A stretch of 64,000 nucleotides of DNA from NCBI RefSeq assembly GCF_009829325.1, contig NZ_VUOS01000018.1:124001-188000 (forward strand), in the 5' to 3' direction. Positions 9,693 to 16,731 of this stretch are shown here, in pieces (within the stretch, counting starts at the first letter, position 1; every line of letters begins with the position of its first letter). A program made the position numbers and the translations under genes. A model generated the notes under the pieces. It was not told the DNA's origin. It saw only the letters and a program-made list of their open reading frames with translations, and made no database searches. This stretch comes from Nocardia sp. CY41 (GTDB lineage Bacteria > Actinomycetota > Actinomycetes > Mycobacteriales > Mycobacteriaceae).

Positions 9693-10385
9693 ATGGTCAT
9701 CGGCATGTTGGTGTGGGAGAGGCCCGAGCCGCCGGAACGACCGACACCCGCCCCATTGAGCCGGGAACGGATCGTAGAAGCGGCGATCCGGCTGGCCGAT
9801 GCGGACGGTCTGGCGGCCGTGTCGCTGCGCAAGGTAGCCGCCGCACTGAACGTCGGACCGATGCGGCTGTACGGCTACATCGCCACCAAGGACGAGTTGC
9901 TCGACCTGATGGTCGATGCGGTCTACGCCGAGATCCGGCCCGCCGGAGACAGTTGGCGAGAAGTGCTGCGCTCCCTTGCCGAAACCACCCGCCAGGCCGC
10001 CCATCAGCACGAATGGCTCGCCGACCTGATCGGAGGACGACCCCAACTCGGGCCGCACGCGCTGGCCAGGGGAGAGGCCGTGGTGGCCGCGATGAACGGT
10101 GTCGACGTGGACGCCATCATGCCCGTGGTCGACGCCGTCAACGCGTACGTGATCGGCGCGGTCCGCCGCGAGATCACCGAGCGGCGCGCCGAGCGGACCA
10201 CCGGGATGGACAGGCAACAGTGGCAGGTATCCTTCGGACCCTATCTACAGCGAACCTTCGCAACCGGCCGATTCCCCGCGCTGGCCACCGTCATCCGCGA
10301 TGCCGCACACCTGGACGCCGACCAAACCTTCCGGACCGGGCTCGACTTCCTCCTCGACGGCATCCAAGCCCGCATCTCCAGCTGA
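9693..10385 (+). CDS. TetR family regulator (TetR_C-like)
   Basis: About 230 residues. The N-terminal helix-turn-helix reads SRERIVEAAIRLADADG, followed by SLRKVAAALNVGPMRLYGYI. The PMRLYGYIATKDELLDLM stretch is characteristic of TetR proteins with the TetR_C ligand domain. It is divergent from the FAD monooxygenase across a palindromic operator and probably represses it. The start is ATG at 9693 or ATG at 9705. Neither has a good ribosome-binding site, and the longer frame to 9567 runs into the monooxygenase gene. Confidence 0.85.
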   Translation: MVIGMLVWERPEPPERPTPAPLSRERIVEAAIRLADADGLAAVSLRKVAAALNVGPMRLYGYIATKDELLDLMVDAVYAEIRPAGDSWREVLRSLAETTRQAAHQHEWLADLIGGRPQLGPHALARGEAVVAAMNGVDVDAIMPVVDAVNAYVIGAVRREITERRAERTTGMDRQQWQVSFGPYLQRTFATGRFPALATVIRDAAHLDADQTFRTGLDFLLDGIQARISS

Positions 10386-10516
10386 ACGCGGACACGGCAC
10401 TCGTGGCGCCACGAACCCCGCCGGCCATGACCGATCGGCGCCGAACGAACAGCGTCTCGAGCATCGTGGTGCCGCGGCCAGCGCGCATGGTTCTCTTCCG
10501 GATCCGCGACTAGAAG

Positions 10517-10529
10517 CGTCACAGTGACG
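10517..10529 (+). promoter_or_regulatory. Palindromic operator copy 1 (downstream of the yczE-like gene)
   Basis: CGTCACAGTGACG is a perfect 13-base palindrome. It is followed 2 bases later by TAGGAT, a good actinobacterial -10, and then GCTC. The same palindrome followed by TAGGGTGCT lies on the opposite strand upstream of the YczE-like gene (11321-11333). This copy points toward the 3' end of that gene on the antisense strand. Confidence 0.55.
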
Positions 10530-10577
10530 ATTAGGATGCTCTTGCGGGGAGAGAGTAGGGGAGCCCTGGCCACCCGA

Positions 10578-11219
10578 CTAAGCGGTCGGGACCCCCGCAG
10601 CCACCTCGACAACAGGCGCCGGCTTCGGCGCCGCAAATCCCGGCAGGAATCGGTTCACCGCGGGAATCATCAAATGGATCAGCGGGCCGATCCCAAAGGC
10701 GTACACCAACGTACCGATGCCGACACTGCCGCCGAGCACAAACCCCGTCGTCAACACCGCCACCTCGATCGCCGTGCGCACCACCCACACCGATCGACCG
10801 GTCCGCCGAACCAGTCCAGTCATCAGTCCATCCCGCGGACCCGGACCCATACCCGCCCCGATGTACAACACACTGGCCACCGCATTCAGCACGACCGCGG
10901 CCCCCATGGCGCCGACCCGCACCACCATCGCATCCCACGACGGCAACCACGCCAGTCCCGTGTCGACCGATACCGCGATCACCACGACATTGCTCACGGT
11001 GCCCAAACCGGGCATCTGCCGCAACGGAATCCAGGCCAACAGCACCACGACACCGGTAATCGCCGTCACCGCACCGAAACTGACCGGCACATGCCGCGCC
11101 ACGCCTTGATGGAACACATCCCACGGATCCAGCCCGAGCCCAGCCCGCACCATCCCCGCCATCGACAACCCGTACAACCACAAACCCGCGTACAACGCGA
11201 CCAACCGACGAACCAGCAC
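10578..11219 (-). CDS. YczE-like integral membrane protein
   Basis: About 213 residues with five or six hydrophobic helices. The N-terminal sequence VRRLVALYAGLWLYGLSMAG followed by MVRAGLGLDPWDVFHQG is the hallmark of the YczE/YitT-like membrane family. The function is unknown; members are often adjacent to, and controlled by, MocR (GntR-aminotransferase) regulators. No MocR gene is seen here. Upstream start codons include TTG at 11261 and internal GTGs. GTG at 11219 is chosen because it matches the usual start of the family just before the first helix. A palindrome/promoter at 11321-11333 lies upstream. Confidence 0.75.
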   Translation of the reverse strand: MLVRRLVALYAGLWLYGLSMAGMVRAGLGLDPWDVFHQGVARHVPVSFGAVTAITGVVVLLAWIPLRQMPGLGTVSNVVVIAVSVDTGLAWLPSWDAMVVRVGAMGAAVVLNAVASVLYIGAGMGPGPRDGLMTGLVRRTGRSVWVVRTAIEVAVLTTGFVLGGSVGIGTLVYAFGIGPLIHLMIPAVNRFLPGFAAPKPAPVVEVAAGVPTA

Positions 11220-11629
11220 CGACCCAGCGTGCCCACAACTGGCCACCACAACCAGAGCCAATCACCGATCACTGGACCCATGCGCGGCAACCACCCAACA
11301 CCCGGCAGCACCCTACGATTCGTCACTGTGACGTTTACATACACTCCGGAGCTAGCTCAGGGGAGGTCAATCTAGAGAAATCCCAAGATTCACCAAGCAA
11401 GGCAAGAAACACCGAAAAATTTTCACCAACCGGACAAACCCGCCGAGCGTCCCGCCGATCCGGCAACGACATCGACCGCCCGAGACCCGAGACCGACTCG
11501 GTGGCACGCCCAAACAAGCTGCGAAGCAACGGAAAACCAGCCGTAAGCCACCTCGCCGACCCGCGCCGAAATCGCGCCGATAATCGACATTATGTCAACT
11601 AGAGGTGCATCGACGCTCCGGGGAAGCAA
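11220..11629. other. Intergenic region with yczE promoter
   Basis: About 410 bp. It holds the YczE promoter/operator near 11311-11333. Then comes a locally A/T-richer stretch around 11395-11425 for which I see no gene. Short frames on the minus strand (11335-11529 and 11423-11629) have no recognisable features. Confidence 0.4.
11321..11333 (-). promoter_or_regulatory. Palindromic operator copy 2 with -10 for the yczE-like gene
   Basis: On the minus strand the palindrome CGTCACAGTGACG is followed 5 bases later by TAGGGT (a -10) and GCTG, pointing at the YczE-like gene. It matches the copy at 10517-10529 in palindrome and in the following TAGGnTGCT. A MocR-, GntR- or TetR-type dimer would fit such a site. 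Confidence 0.6.
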
Positions 11630-12268
11630 TCAGCCCTCCCCGCCCCTCAGATGAGACGTGTCCGCCAGGCTCACCATCGAGCGGTTGCGCCAGTAATCAT
11701 CGTGCCGCAAATGGGTGATCGCGCCGGGCGAAGTCGCGAACGACGCGAAACCGACCGCCTCCACCGGCAGCATCATCCAAGTGGTGATGACGAAAGTCAG
11801 CGCGTAGCCGTGCGTGACGACGATATGGTCGTGCTCGGCGTCGGCCATCAACTCACGCACGCACGCGCCCACCCGTGTCGCGACCTCACGCCGCGTCTCC
11901 GCACCATGGATCGGCCCGCGATGGTCGAGCCGATCGTGATCCGGTGCGGGAACCTGCCGCTGGGCGAGCCACGCATTCGGCCGGCCGCCCGCTTCGCCGA
12001 AACTGATCTCCCGCAACCGCTGATCGACCGTCACCGGAACGCCGAACTCGGCCTCGATAAATCGCGCCGTCTCCACACAACGGGCCAGATCCGACGTCGT
12101 GATCCGCACCGGCCGTACCGCACCGTCACGCCGACGTACCAACTCGGCGGCGACAAGACATGCCTCGCGCCGTCCGCGCGGCGTCAGTTCCGAGTCGTAC
12201 CACCCACCCACGAGATCATGTTCGGTGTGCTCCGCATGCGGGTGACTCACCACATAGAGATCCTGCAT
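11630..12268 (-). CDS. Histidine phosphatase superfamily protein
   Basis: A 212-residue member of the phosphoglycerate-mutase-like histidine phosphatases. The catalytic His is expected in the N-terminal VVSHPHAEH; GWYDSELTPRGRREA follows, as in the family. The C-terminal part has THGYALTFVITTW with the second catalytic His. The usual RHG motif is replaced by SHP, so the first phosphate-binding Arg is absent; actinobacterial relatives also show THP there. The ATG at 12268 with a G-rich ribosome-binding site is preferred to far-upstream starts. It probably acts on a small phosphorylated metabolite; the substrate is unknown. A terminator-like hairpin separates it from the upstream MetE-like gene. 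Confidence 0.8.
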   Translation of the reverse strand: MQDLYVVSHPHAEHTEHDLVGGWYDSELTPRGRREACLVAAELVRRRDGAVRPVRITTSDLARCVETARFIEAEFGVPVTVDQRLREISFGEAGGRPNAWLAQRQVPAPDHDRLDHRGPIHGAETRREVATRVGACVRELMADAEHDHIVVTHGYALTFVITTWMMLPVEAVGFASFATSPGAITHLRHDDYWRNRSMVSLADTSHLRGGEG

Positions 12269-12346
12269 CCCACTCCCCCCATTCCCAGACCGACCTGTCC
12301 GGCCCCGACGCATCACCCTACCGGCCCGCGACTCACGGCCGCGCCT

Positions 12347-12383
12347 CGGCGCCGGGCCCAACCCCGAAACAGGCCCGGCGCCG
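12347..12383 (-). terminator. Hairpin after the MetE-like gene
   Basis: A perfect 12-bp stem: CGGCGCCGGGCC (12347-12358) pairs with GGCCCGGCGCCG (12372-12383) across a 13-base loop. It lies directly after the stop of the MetE-like gene on the minus strand. There is no U-tract, as is common in actinomycetes. Confidence 0.6.
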
Positions 12384-12395
12384 CGGTCCGGGAAC

Positions 12396-13430
12396 TCAAC
12401 CCAGCATGTCGGCCAGTTCCGCGTGCAGGTCGAACAGCGCCGGAATCTGCTCCGCAGGCCGGCGTCCCATGCCGCACTCGGTGGCGATGCCGAAGTCGGC
12501 GACCACAGAACGGGCGGCTTCGATGCGCTGCAGCGCGCCCGCACGGCCATCGGTGGCGTGCACCAACCCGAGGTGCAGATCCGTCTCGGCCGGAAGGGCG
12601 AGATCGGCAAGGGGCTTGAAATAGTCCGCGTCGGTACGCGAACGCGGGACCGGCAAGTGGATCCAGTTGACCGGCCGCTGCAGCCCGGCCAGGATCCGGC
12701 CTGCGACCGCCGCGAGCCGGCCGGTGTCGGCGGGTTCGGCGAAGTGCCGGTGCCCGAAGTCGCCGTAACAGAGGTGGTAGCCGAGCTCGACCGGTCGGGG
12801 CACCGCGGCGCCCAGCCGGACCAGACGCTGCCCCACTTCCTCCAGCTGCGTCGCGTAGTCCGAACCGAACCAAGACGGGAAGATCCCCTCGAAAATGGCG
12901 AACTCGACCGCGGCATCCCATTGCACAGCAAGGTCTTCCGCCGGTATCGCCGCGACGATGGCGGCCAGCTCGTCGAGCAGGCGCGCTTCGTATCGGCGTT
13001 CCAACTCCCCCTGCGGTCCCGCAACGAACGCCCCGATCACCGCGATCGGAGTCGGCAGGCTCACTTGGAACCGGATGCCCGCCGGGATCGTGCCATCCGC
13101 GCGCAACTGCTGGAATACCTGCCAGGATTCCACCGCCGCCTCCGCGTACCCCAACGGACCGAAGTCGATCGATGCCGCGTCCACGCCGGGCTTGGGCTGC
13201 ACCCGTTCGCTCGGCCCGTACTCCGGGCTCGGCGGAGGAACGGTTTCCAGGTCGGGATGTGCCTGCATCTTGGGCAGCTGCCACACCACCCAGTTGTCCC
13301 GTATCCCGGTCTCGCCGTCCGGAATCCGTTTCACATGCTTCCCGAGGCGCATCGCCGCTTCGGAGAAGACGGTCCGCGCATCCGCCAGCGGAACACTGCC
13401 GCACAAATGAACTCCACGACCCTCACCCAC
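12396..13430 (-). CDS. Cobalamin-independent methionine synthase/UROD-like protein
   Basis: A 344-residue protein with the MetE C-terminal-like TIM-barrel fold. It includes HLCGSVPLADA near the start, RIPDGETG, ELGYHLCYGDFGHRHF and a C-terminal ECGMGRR. It is about half the size of full MetE and lacks the N-terminal half, as in the short MetE-like proteins of actinobacteria and archaea. The methyl donor and acceptor are unknown. The frame opens to 13499, but GTG at 13430 has GGAGG at 13436-13440 in ideal spacing and is taken as the start. The Cys/His zinc ligands can be read only in part, so enzymatic methionine synthesis is not assured. Confidence 0.75.
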   Translation of the reverse strand: MGEGRGVHLCGSVPLADARTVFSEAAMRLGKHVKRIPDGETGIRDNWVVWQLPKMQAHPDLETVPPPSPEYGPSERVQPKPGVDAASIDFGPLGYAEAAVESWQVFQQLRADGTIPAGIRFQVSLPTPIAVIGAFVAGPQGELERRYEARLLDELAAIVAAIPAEDLAVQWDAAVEFAIFEGIFPSWFGSDYATQLEEVGQRLVRLGAAVPRPVELGYHLCYGDFGHRHFAEPADTGRLAAVAGRILAGLQRPVNWIHLPVPRSRTDADYFKPLADLALPAETDLHLGLVHATDGRAGALQRIEAARSVVADFGIATECGMGRRPAEQIPALFDLHAELADMLG

Positions 13431-13776
13431 CGCAACCTCCTGCACATGGCCTACCGCTGATCCAGCCGGGCCCGGTTCGAAACCAGACGTTTGCCACACG
13501 TGCTACCCACGAGTCCGGCCAACGCGGGCAATCGATCAGGCCGAGCTATGCGATGCAGCGTAGGCGGGCCCTCATCGCTCGGATCCCCAGCTTTGGGAAA
13601 CAGTCAGCCACCCAGTTACTGATCGGGCTTTCGGCTCGCCTCTTGCCCCCATCACGCTCGCCGCCTTGCCGAGCATGCTGCGGAGCAACGAGAATCACGA
13701 GACGACGGTCAGAGGATCGCCGACCCGGCGCCGCTGGCCGCTCTGGAGGTCTCGTCACATCTGCGAACTACTCATC
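13431..13776. other. Divergent intergenic region
   Basis: About 346 bp between the divergent MetE-like gene and the P-loop kinase gene; both promoters must lie here. No clear palindrome or RNA gene was found. The tRNA-like string GGTTCGAAACC near 13478 has no matching cloverleaf. Confidence 0.4.
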
Positions 13777-14301
13777 ATGGTCAACGGCCTACCCGGCTCC
13801 GGCAAATCGACGTCGGCTCCCCCGCTGGCACGAGAACTACGCGCGCACCTGATTCGCAAAGACCTCGTCAAAGCGGCACTGGTTTCCGGGCTGGACGGCA
13901 CCGCTGTCTTGCCGAACATCGGAGCGATCGCGATGGAAGCGGTGTGGGCGCTGGCCGCCGCGTTGTCCGGCGTCGTCGTGGTCGACTCCTGGTGGTTCAA
14001 GCCTCGTGACACGCGGTACGCCGCGAACGGGATCGCGATCTCCGGTGCCACACGCGCCGTGGAGGTCTGGTGCTCGGTCCCGTCCGACGTCGCTCTCGCG
14101 CGATTTCGCAGCCGCGCCCGCGCGGATCTGTACCAGGACGACGCGCATCTGGCGCAGGACTGGGACCGGTGGGCGCGATTGGCCGAACCCCTCGCACTCG
14201 CTCCGGTCGTCACCGTCGACACCACCGCCCCCGTCGACTACCCCGAGCTCGCGCGCCGGGTGATGGCCGCGGCCACAGTCACCATCGGCGACGTCCTCTA
14301 G
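13777..14301 (+). CDS. Small P-loop kinase (AAA_33/zeta-like)
   Basis: About 174 residues. The Walker A motif NGLPGSGKST lies at the very N terminus, followed by LIRKDLVKAAL and a VVVDSWWF strand that looks like Walker B. The C-terminal RFRSRARADLYQDD is the typical lid or substrate region of small nucleotide and antibiotic kinases. The substrate is unknown. The open frame reaches 13666, but the ATG at 13777 precedes the Walker A strand, as is usual. A GGAGG at 13744-13748 is too far away to be its ribosome-binding site, so the start is uncertain. Confidence 0.75.
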   Translation: MVNGLPGSGKSTSAPPLARELRAHLIRKDLVKAALVSGLDGTAVLPNIGAIAMEAVWALAAALSGVVVVDSWWFKPRDTRYAANGIAISGATRAVEVWCSVPSDVALARFRSRARADLYQDDAHLAQDWDRWARLAEPLALAPVVTVDTTAPVDYPELARRVMAAATVTIGDVL

Positions 14302-14660
14302 CGGAAAGTCCTCTGCCGCCGAGCTACTCGCTCCTTCGGGGCCGGTCCAGGGTTGCCTCTCGGCGTCCATGCTCTTTTTGATGGGTAGGTGGCTTGATTC
14401 GAATGCTATGCAGAGTTGCTTTATATGCATATATACGCACAGGAGCGTATCGCAATGGTATTTCACCGAGGCGTTTACTTCAGGGCCACAACAACTCCCG
14501 CAACGAGGAAGCACTCAGTCGGCTCGATCTCTATGCCCCGTTGTGGATTCCGACTACAGCCTGGACCCCACCCACCCTCCTCTACCCCGCAGGTAGACAA
14601 CTACCCCGCCCCGACAACGTCATTCGCAAACAGATAGCAAGCTGAACTAACGTTCGAACG
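14302..14660. other. A/T-rich intergenic region
   Basis: About 359 bp with a strikingly A/T-rich core. TATATGCATATA (14422-14433) is a perfect 12-base palindrome. GCATATATACG (14427-14437) recurs as GCATATCTACG at 15556-15566 in front of the next-but-one gene. Short overlapping frames (starting 14369-14416) carry no recognisable protein features. A regulatory role is inferred from composition only. Confidence 0.45.
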
Positions 14661-15377
14661 GTGCTTGGACATTCACACGCGACCAGTGGCGCGCTGGCCT
14701 GGTCGGCGGCAGCGGCGACGCTGCCGGTCACGATCTTGACGTTTCCCGCTCTCCAGGATGCGACGGGACACCTCGGCACCGTCGATCTGCTGCTGGGCGT
14801 CTTCCTGACCGCCGGGGCGGCGCTGCTGCCCGACGCCGACCATCCCGACGGGACGATCTCGCACACCCTCGGTCCGATCACGCACACCGCGTGCAAGGTG
14901 ATCTCGTGGGTCTCGGGTGGCCATCGCGGCGCCACCCACTCCTTGGCGTTCGTCGCGGCCGTCGCCTACGGCACGTGGGCCGGCGAGCATTGGCTCGGTC
15001 GCTGGTTCACCCTGAGCCTGGTCTTCTTCCTTCTCGCCCTGGCCGTGCGCGCCCTGCACCTGTGCCCCTCCGGCAACAACTTCAAGGCGTGGGGGCCGAT
15101 CGTGGTGCTCGCCTCCGCGGGCACCTTCGCGATGGAGCATTGGATCGCCGACAAGCCGGTCTGGCTGCCGTTCGCGGTCGGATTGGGTGCGTTCGCACAC
15201 CTCCTCGGCGACTGTCTGACCGAGCGCGGCTGCCGCCTGTTCTGGCCCTTCGGTCTTCGAGTCAGCATTCCGGTCATCGATCGCACCGGGAACAAGGTCG
15301 AAACATTCCTTGTGGCACCGCTGTTCACGCTCGGCACCCTGGCGATTCTCTGGTACACCATCACCCATCAGCCCTGA
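14661..15377 (+). CDS. YdjM/DUF457-type membrane-bound metal-dependent hydrolase
   Basis: About 238 residues with four to five membrane helices. The N-terminal MLGHSHATSG with PDADHPDGTIS and GGHRGATHSL are the His/Asp-rich metal-binding motifs of the YdjM (DUF457) inner-membrane hydrolase family. HLLGDCLTERG in the second half completes the pattern. The biochemical role is unknown. GTG at 14661 has no ribosome-binding site. A TAACGT-like -10 lies seven bases upstream, so a leaderless transcript is possible. A perfect hairpin follows the stop. Confidence 0.82.
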   Translation: MLGHSHATSGALAWSAAAATLPVTILTFPALQDATGHLGTVDLLLGVFLTAGAALLPDADHPDGTISHTLGPITHTACKVISWVSGGHRGATHSLAFVAAVAYGTWAGEHWLGRWFTLSLVFFLLALAVRALHLCPSGNNFKAWGPIVVLASAGTFAMEHWIADKPVWLPFAVGLGAFAHLLGDCLTERGCRLFWPFGLRVSIPVIDRTGNKVETFLVAPLFTLGTLAILWYTITHQP

Positions 15378-15688
15378 CAACTCGGCGCCGCCGCCGGGGC
15401 GTTCCACTACCCCGCCCCGGCGGTCGCCGCGTCACAGCGCGCGGGGCCGCTGCGTGGTAGTACTCGGGTCTTGCCGGTGACTCCCTCCCCTCCTTGCCGT
15501 ACTTGTGGTGGCTTGTCAGGGAATGTTGAGTGCTTCAGCTTATATAGTTGAATGCGCATATCTACGTAAGGACATTTTACATACCTTCCATTCACCACTT
15601 TCGTTCGTTCATCACCCCGCCGAGGGCGGTCCCCTACCCGGAACCGTTTCTTCCCGGAACTCCGCACTCCCCCGGCTACCCTGAGGCC
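15378..15688. other. Intergenic region with terminator and A/T-rich element
   Basis: About 311 bp. It starts with the terminator hairpin of the DUF457 gene. It then contains an A/T-rich segment near 15538-15600 (TTATATAG, GCATATCTACG, ATTTTACATA) that resembles the element at 14421-14437. This is the probable promoter region of the following beta-propeller gene. Confidence 0.45.
15391..15423 (+). terminator. Hairpin after the DUF457 gene
   Basis: A perfect 11-bp stem: CCGCCGGGGCG (15391-15401) and CGCCCCGGCGG (15413-15423) around an 11-base loop. It lies 14 bases after the stop. No U-tract. Confidence 0.6.
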
Positions 15689-16687
15689 ATGCTTGCCTCG
15701 ACCATGCAGCCGCAGCGATGGACGCCGCCGCCCTCCCCCGCTCGGGCACGCCGCACGCACAGCACGCCGCCCCTTCCCGCAGTCCGGCGCCTCGAATTGC
15801 CCGGCGCGGGGCCCGAGGATGTCGTGCTCTCCCCCGACGGCAGGATCATCGCAGGCATCGAGAACGGCGCGATTCTCAGCATCGATCCGGCCACCGGCGA
15901 TATCCGCGAACTCGCGAACACCGGTGGTCGCCCGCTCGGCCTGCACGCCGACGCCGACGGGCGCGTGCTGATCTGCGATTTCGAGCGTGGGCTGCTGGAG
16001 TTGGACACCGACGGCACGCTGACCGTGCTGGTCGACAAGATCGATGGTGAGCCCCTGCAATTCGCCAGCAATGTCGTGCGGGATGCCGACGGCACGATCT
16101 ACTTCTCTGCGTCGTCGCGCCGATACTCCCTCGACGAGTACATGGGCGACATCTTGGAGCACTCCGGAACCGGCCGCCTGTTCCGCCGGGATCCGGCAGG
16201 CGGGGTGCACACGCTCATGGACGATCTGCAGTTCGCCAACGGACTGGTCCTGGCGCCGGATCGCGCCAGCGTGGTGGTCGCGGAGACCGGCGGTTATCGG
16301 TTGACACGCTATTGGCTGTCCGGCCCCGAGGCCGGCACGTGGGAGAGGTTGATCGAGAATCTGCCCGGGTTCCCGGACAACTTGGGCCTCGGCAGCGACG
16401 GCCTGATCTGGATCACGTTGCCATCGCCGCGGAATCCCTTGCTGGACCGGCTTCTTCCGCTGCCGGGCATTCTGCGGCGCATCGTGTGGACGCTGCCCAG
16501 CTGGGTGCAGCCGAAACCGGCGCGGACGGTGTGGGTGATGGCGGTCGATTTCGCGGGCGAAGTCGTGCACGACCTGCAGGTGGAAGGCACCGATTATTCG
16601 ATGGTGACCGGCGTGGTGGAGCAGGACGGCGTGTTGTATCTCGGCAGTCTCACCGAGCGGGCGGTGGCCGTCTCGCGCGTGCCGTAG
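15689..16687 (+). CDS. SMP-30/strictosidine-synthase-like beta-propeller protein
   Basis: About 332 residues with repeated propeller blades: DVVLSPDGRIIAGIENG, RPLGLHADADGRVLICD, SNVVRDADGTIYFSAS, FANGLVLAPD and GFPDNLGLGSDGLIWI. These are characteristic of SMP-30/gluconolactonase and strictosidine-synthase-like proteins, which hydrolyse lactones or act as calcium-dependent hydrolases. The substrate is unknown. The FANGL and GFPDN positions correspond to the metal-site loops. The frame is open to 15548; the ATG at 15689 (alternative 15704) fits the compact N terminus. No signal peptide is evident. Confidence 0.82.
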   Translation: MLASTMQPQRWTPPPSPARARRTHSTPPLPAVRRLELPGAGPEDVVLSPDGRIIAGIENGAILSIDPATGDIRELANTGGRPLGLHADADGRVLICDFERGLLELDTDGTLTVLVDKIDGEPLQFASNVVRDADGTIYFSASSRRYSLDEYMGDILEHSGTGRLFRRDPAGGVHTLMDDLQFANGLVLAPDRASVVVAETGGYRLTRYWLSGPEAGTWERLIENLPGFPDNLGLGSDGLIWITLPSPRNPLLDRLLPLPGILRRIVWTLPSWVQPKPARTVWVMAVDFAGEVVHDLQVEGTDYSMVTGVVEQDGVLYLGSLTERAVAVSRVP

Positions 16688-16704
16688 GGTTTCGCGAACA
16701 CTTT

Positions 16705-16728
16705 TTCAGTGCACATTTGTACACTGAA
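16705..16728. promoter_or_regulatory. 24-bp inverted repeat operator upstream of the lipase-like gene
   Basis: TTCAGTGCACA and TGTACACTGAA form 11-bp arms with a single mismatch around a TT spacer. It ends 3 bases before the ATG at 16732. It looks like a TetR-family operator overlapping the promoter or translation start. No regulator gene is adjacent, so the binder is unidentified. Confidence 0.65.
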
Positions 16729-16731
16729 GTC

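Noticed and set aside
13475..13492. tRNA T-loop-like string GGTTCGAAACC
   Set aside because: No acceptor, D or anticodon stem fits around it on either strand.
14369..14645. Three overlapping short plus-strand frames in the A/T-rich region
   Set aside because: They are mutually out of frame and encode no recognisable protein; the sequence looks regulatory instead.
14645..14665. GTTCGAAC near the DUF457 start considered as an SOS (LexA) box
   Set aside because: The actinobacterial LexA site has TCGAAC-N4-GTTCGA; here the halves are in the wrong order and overlapping.
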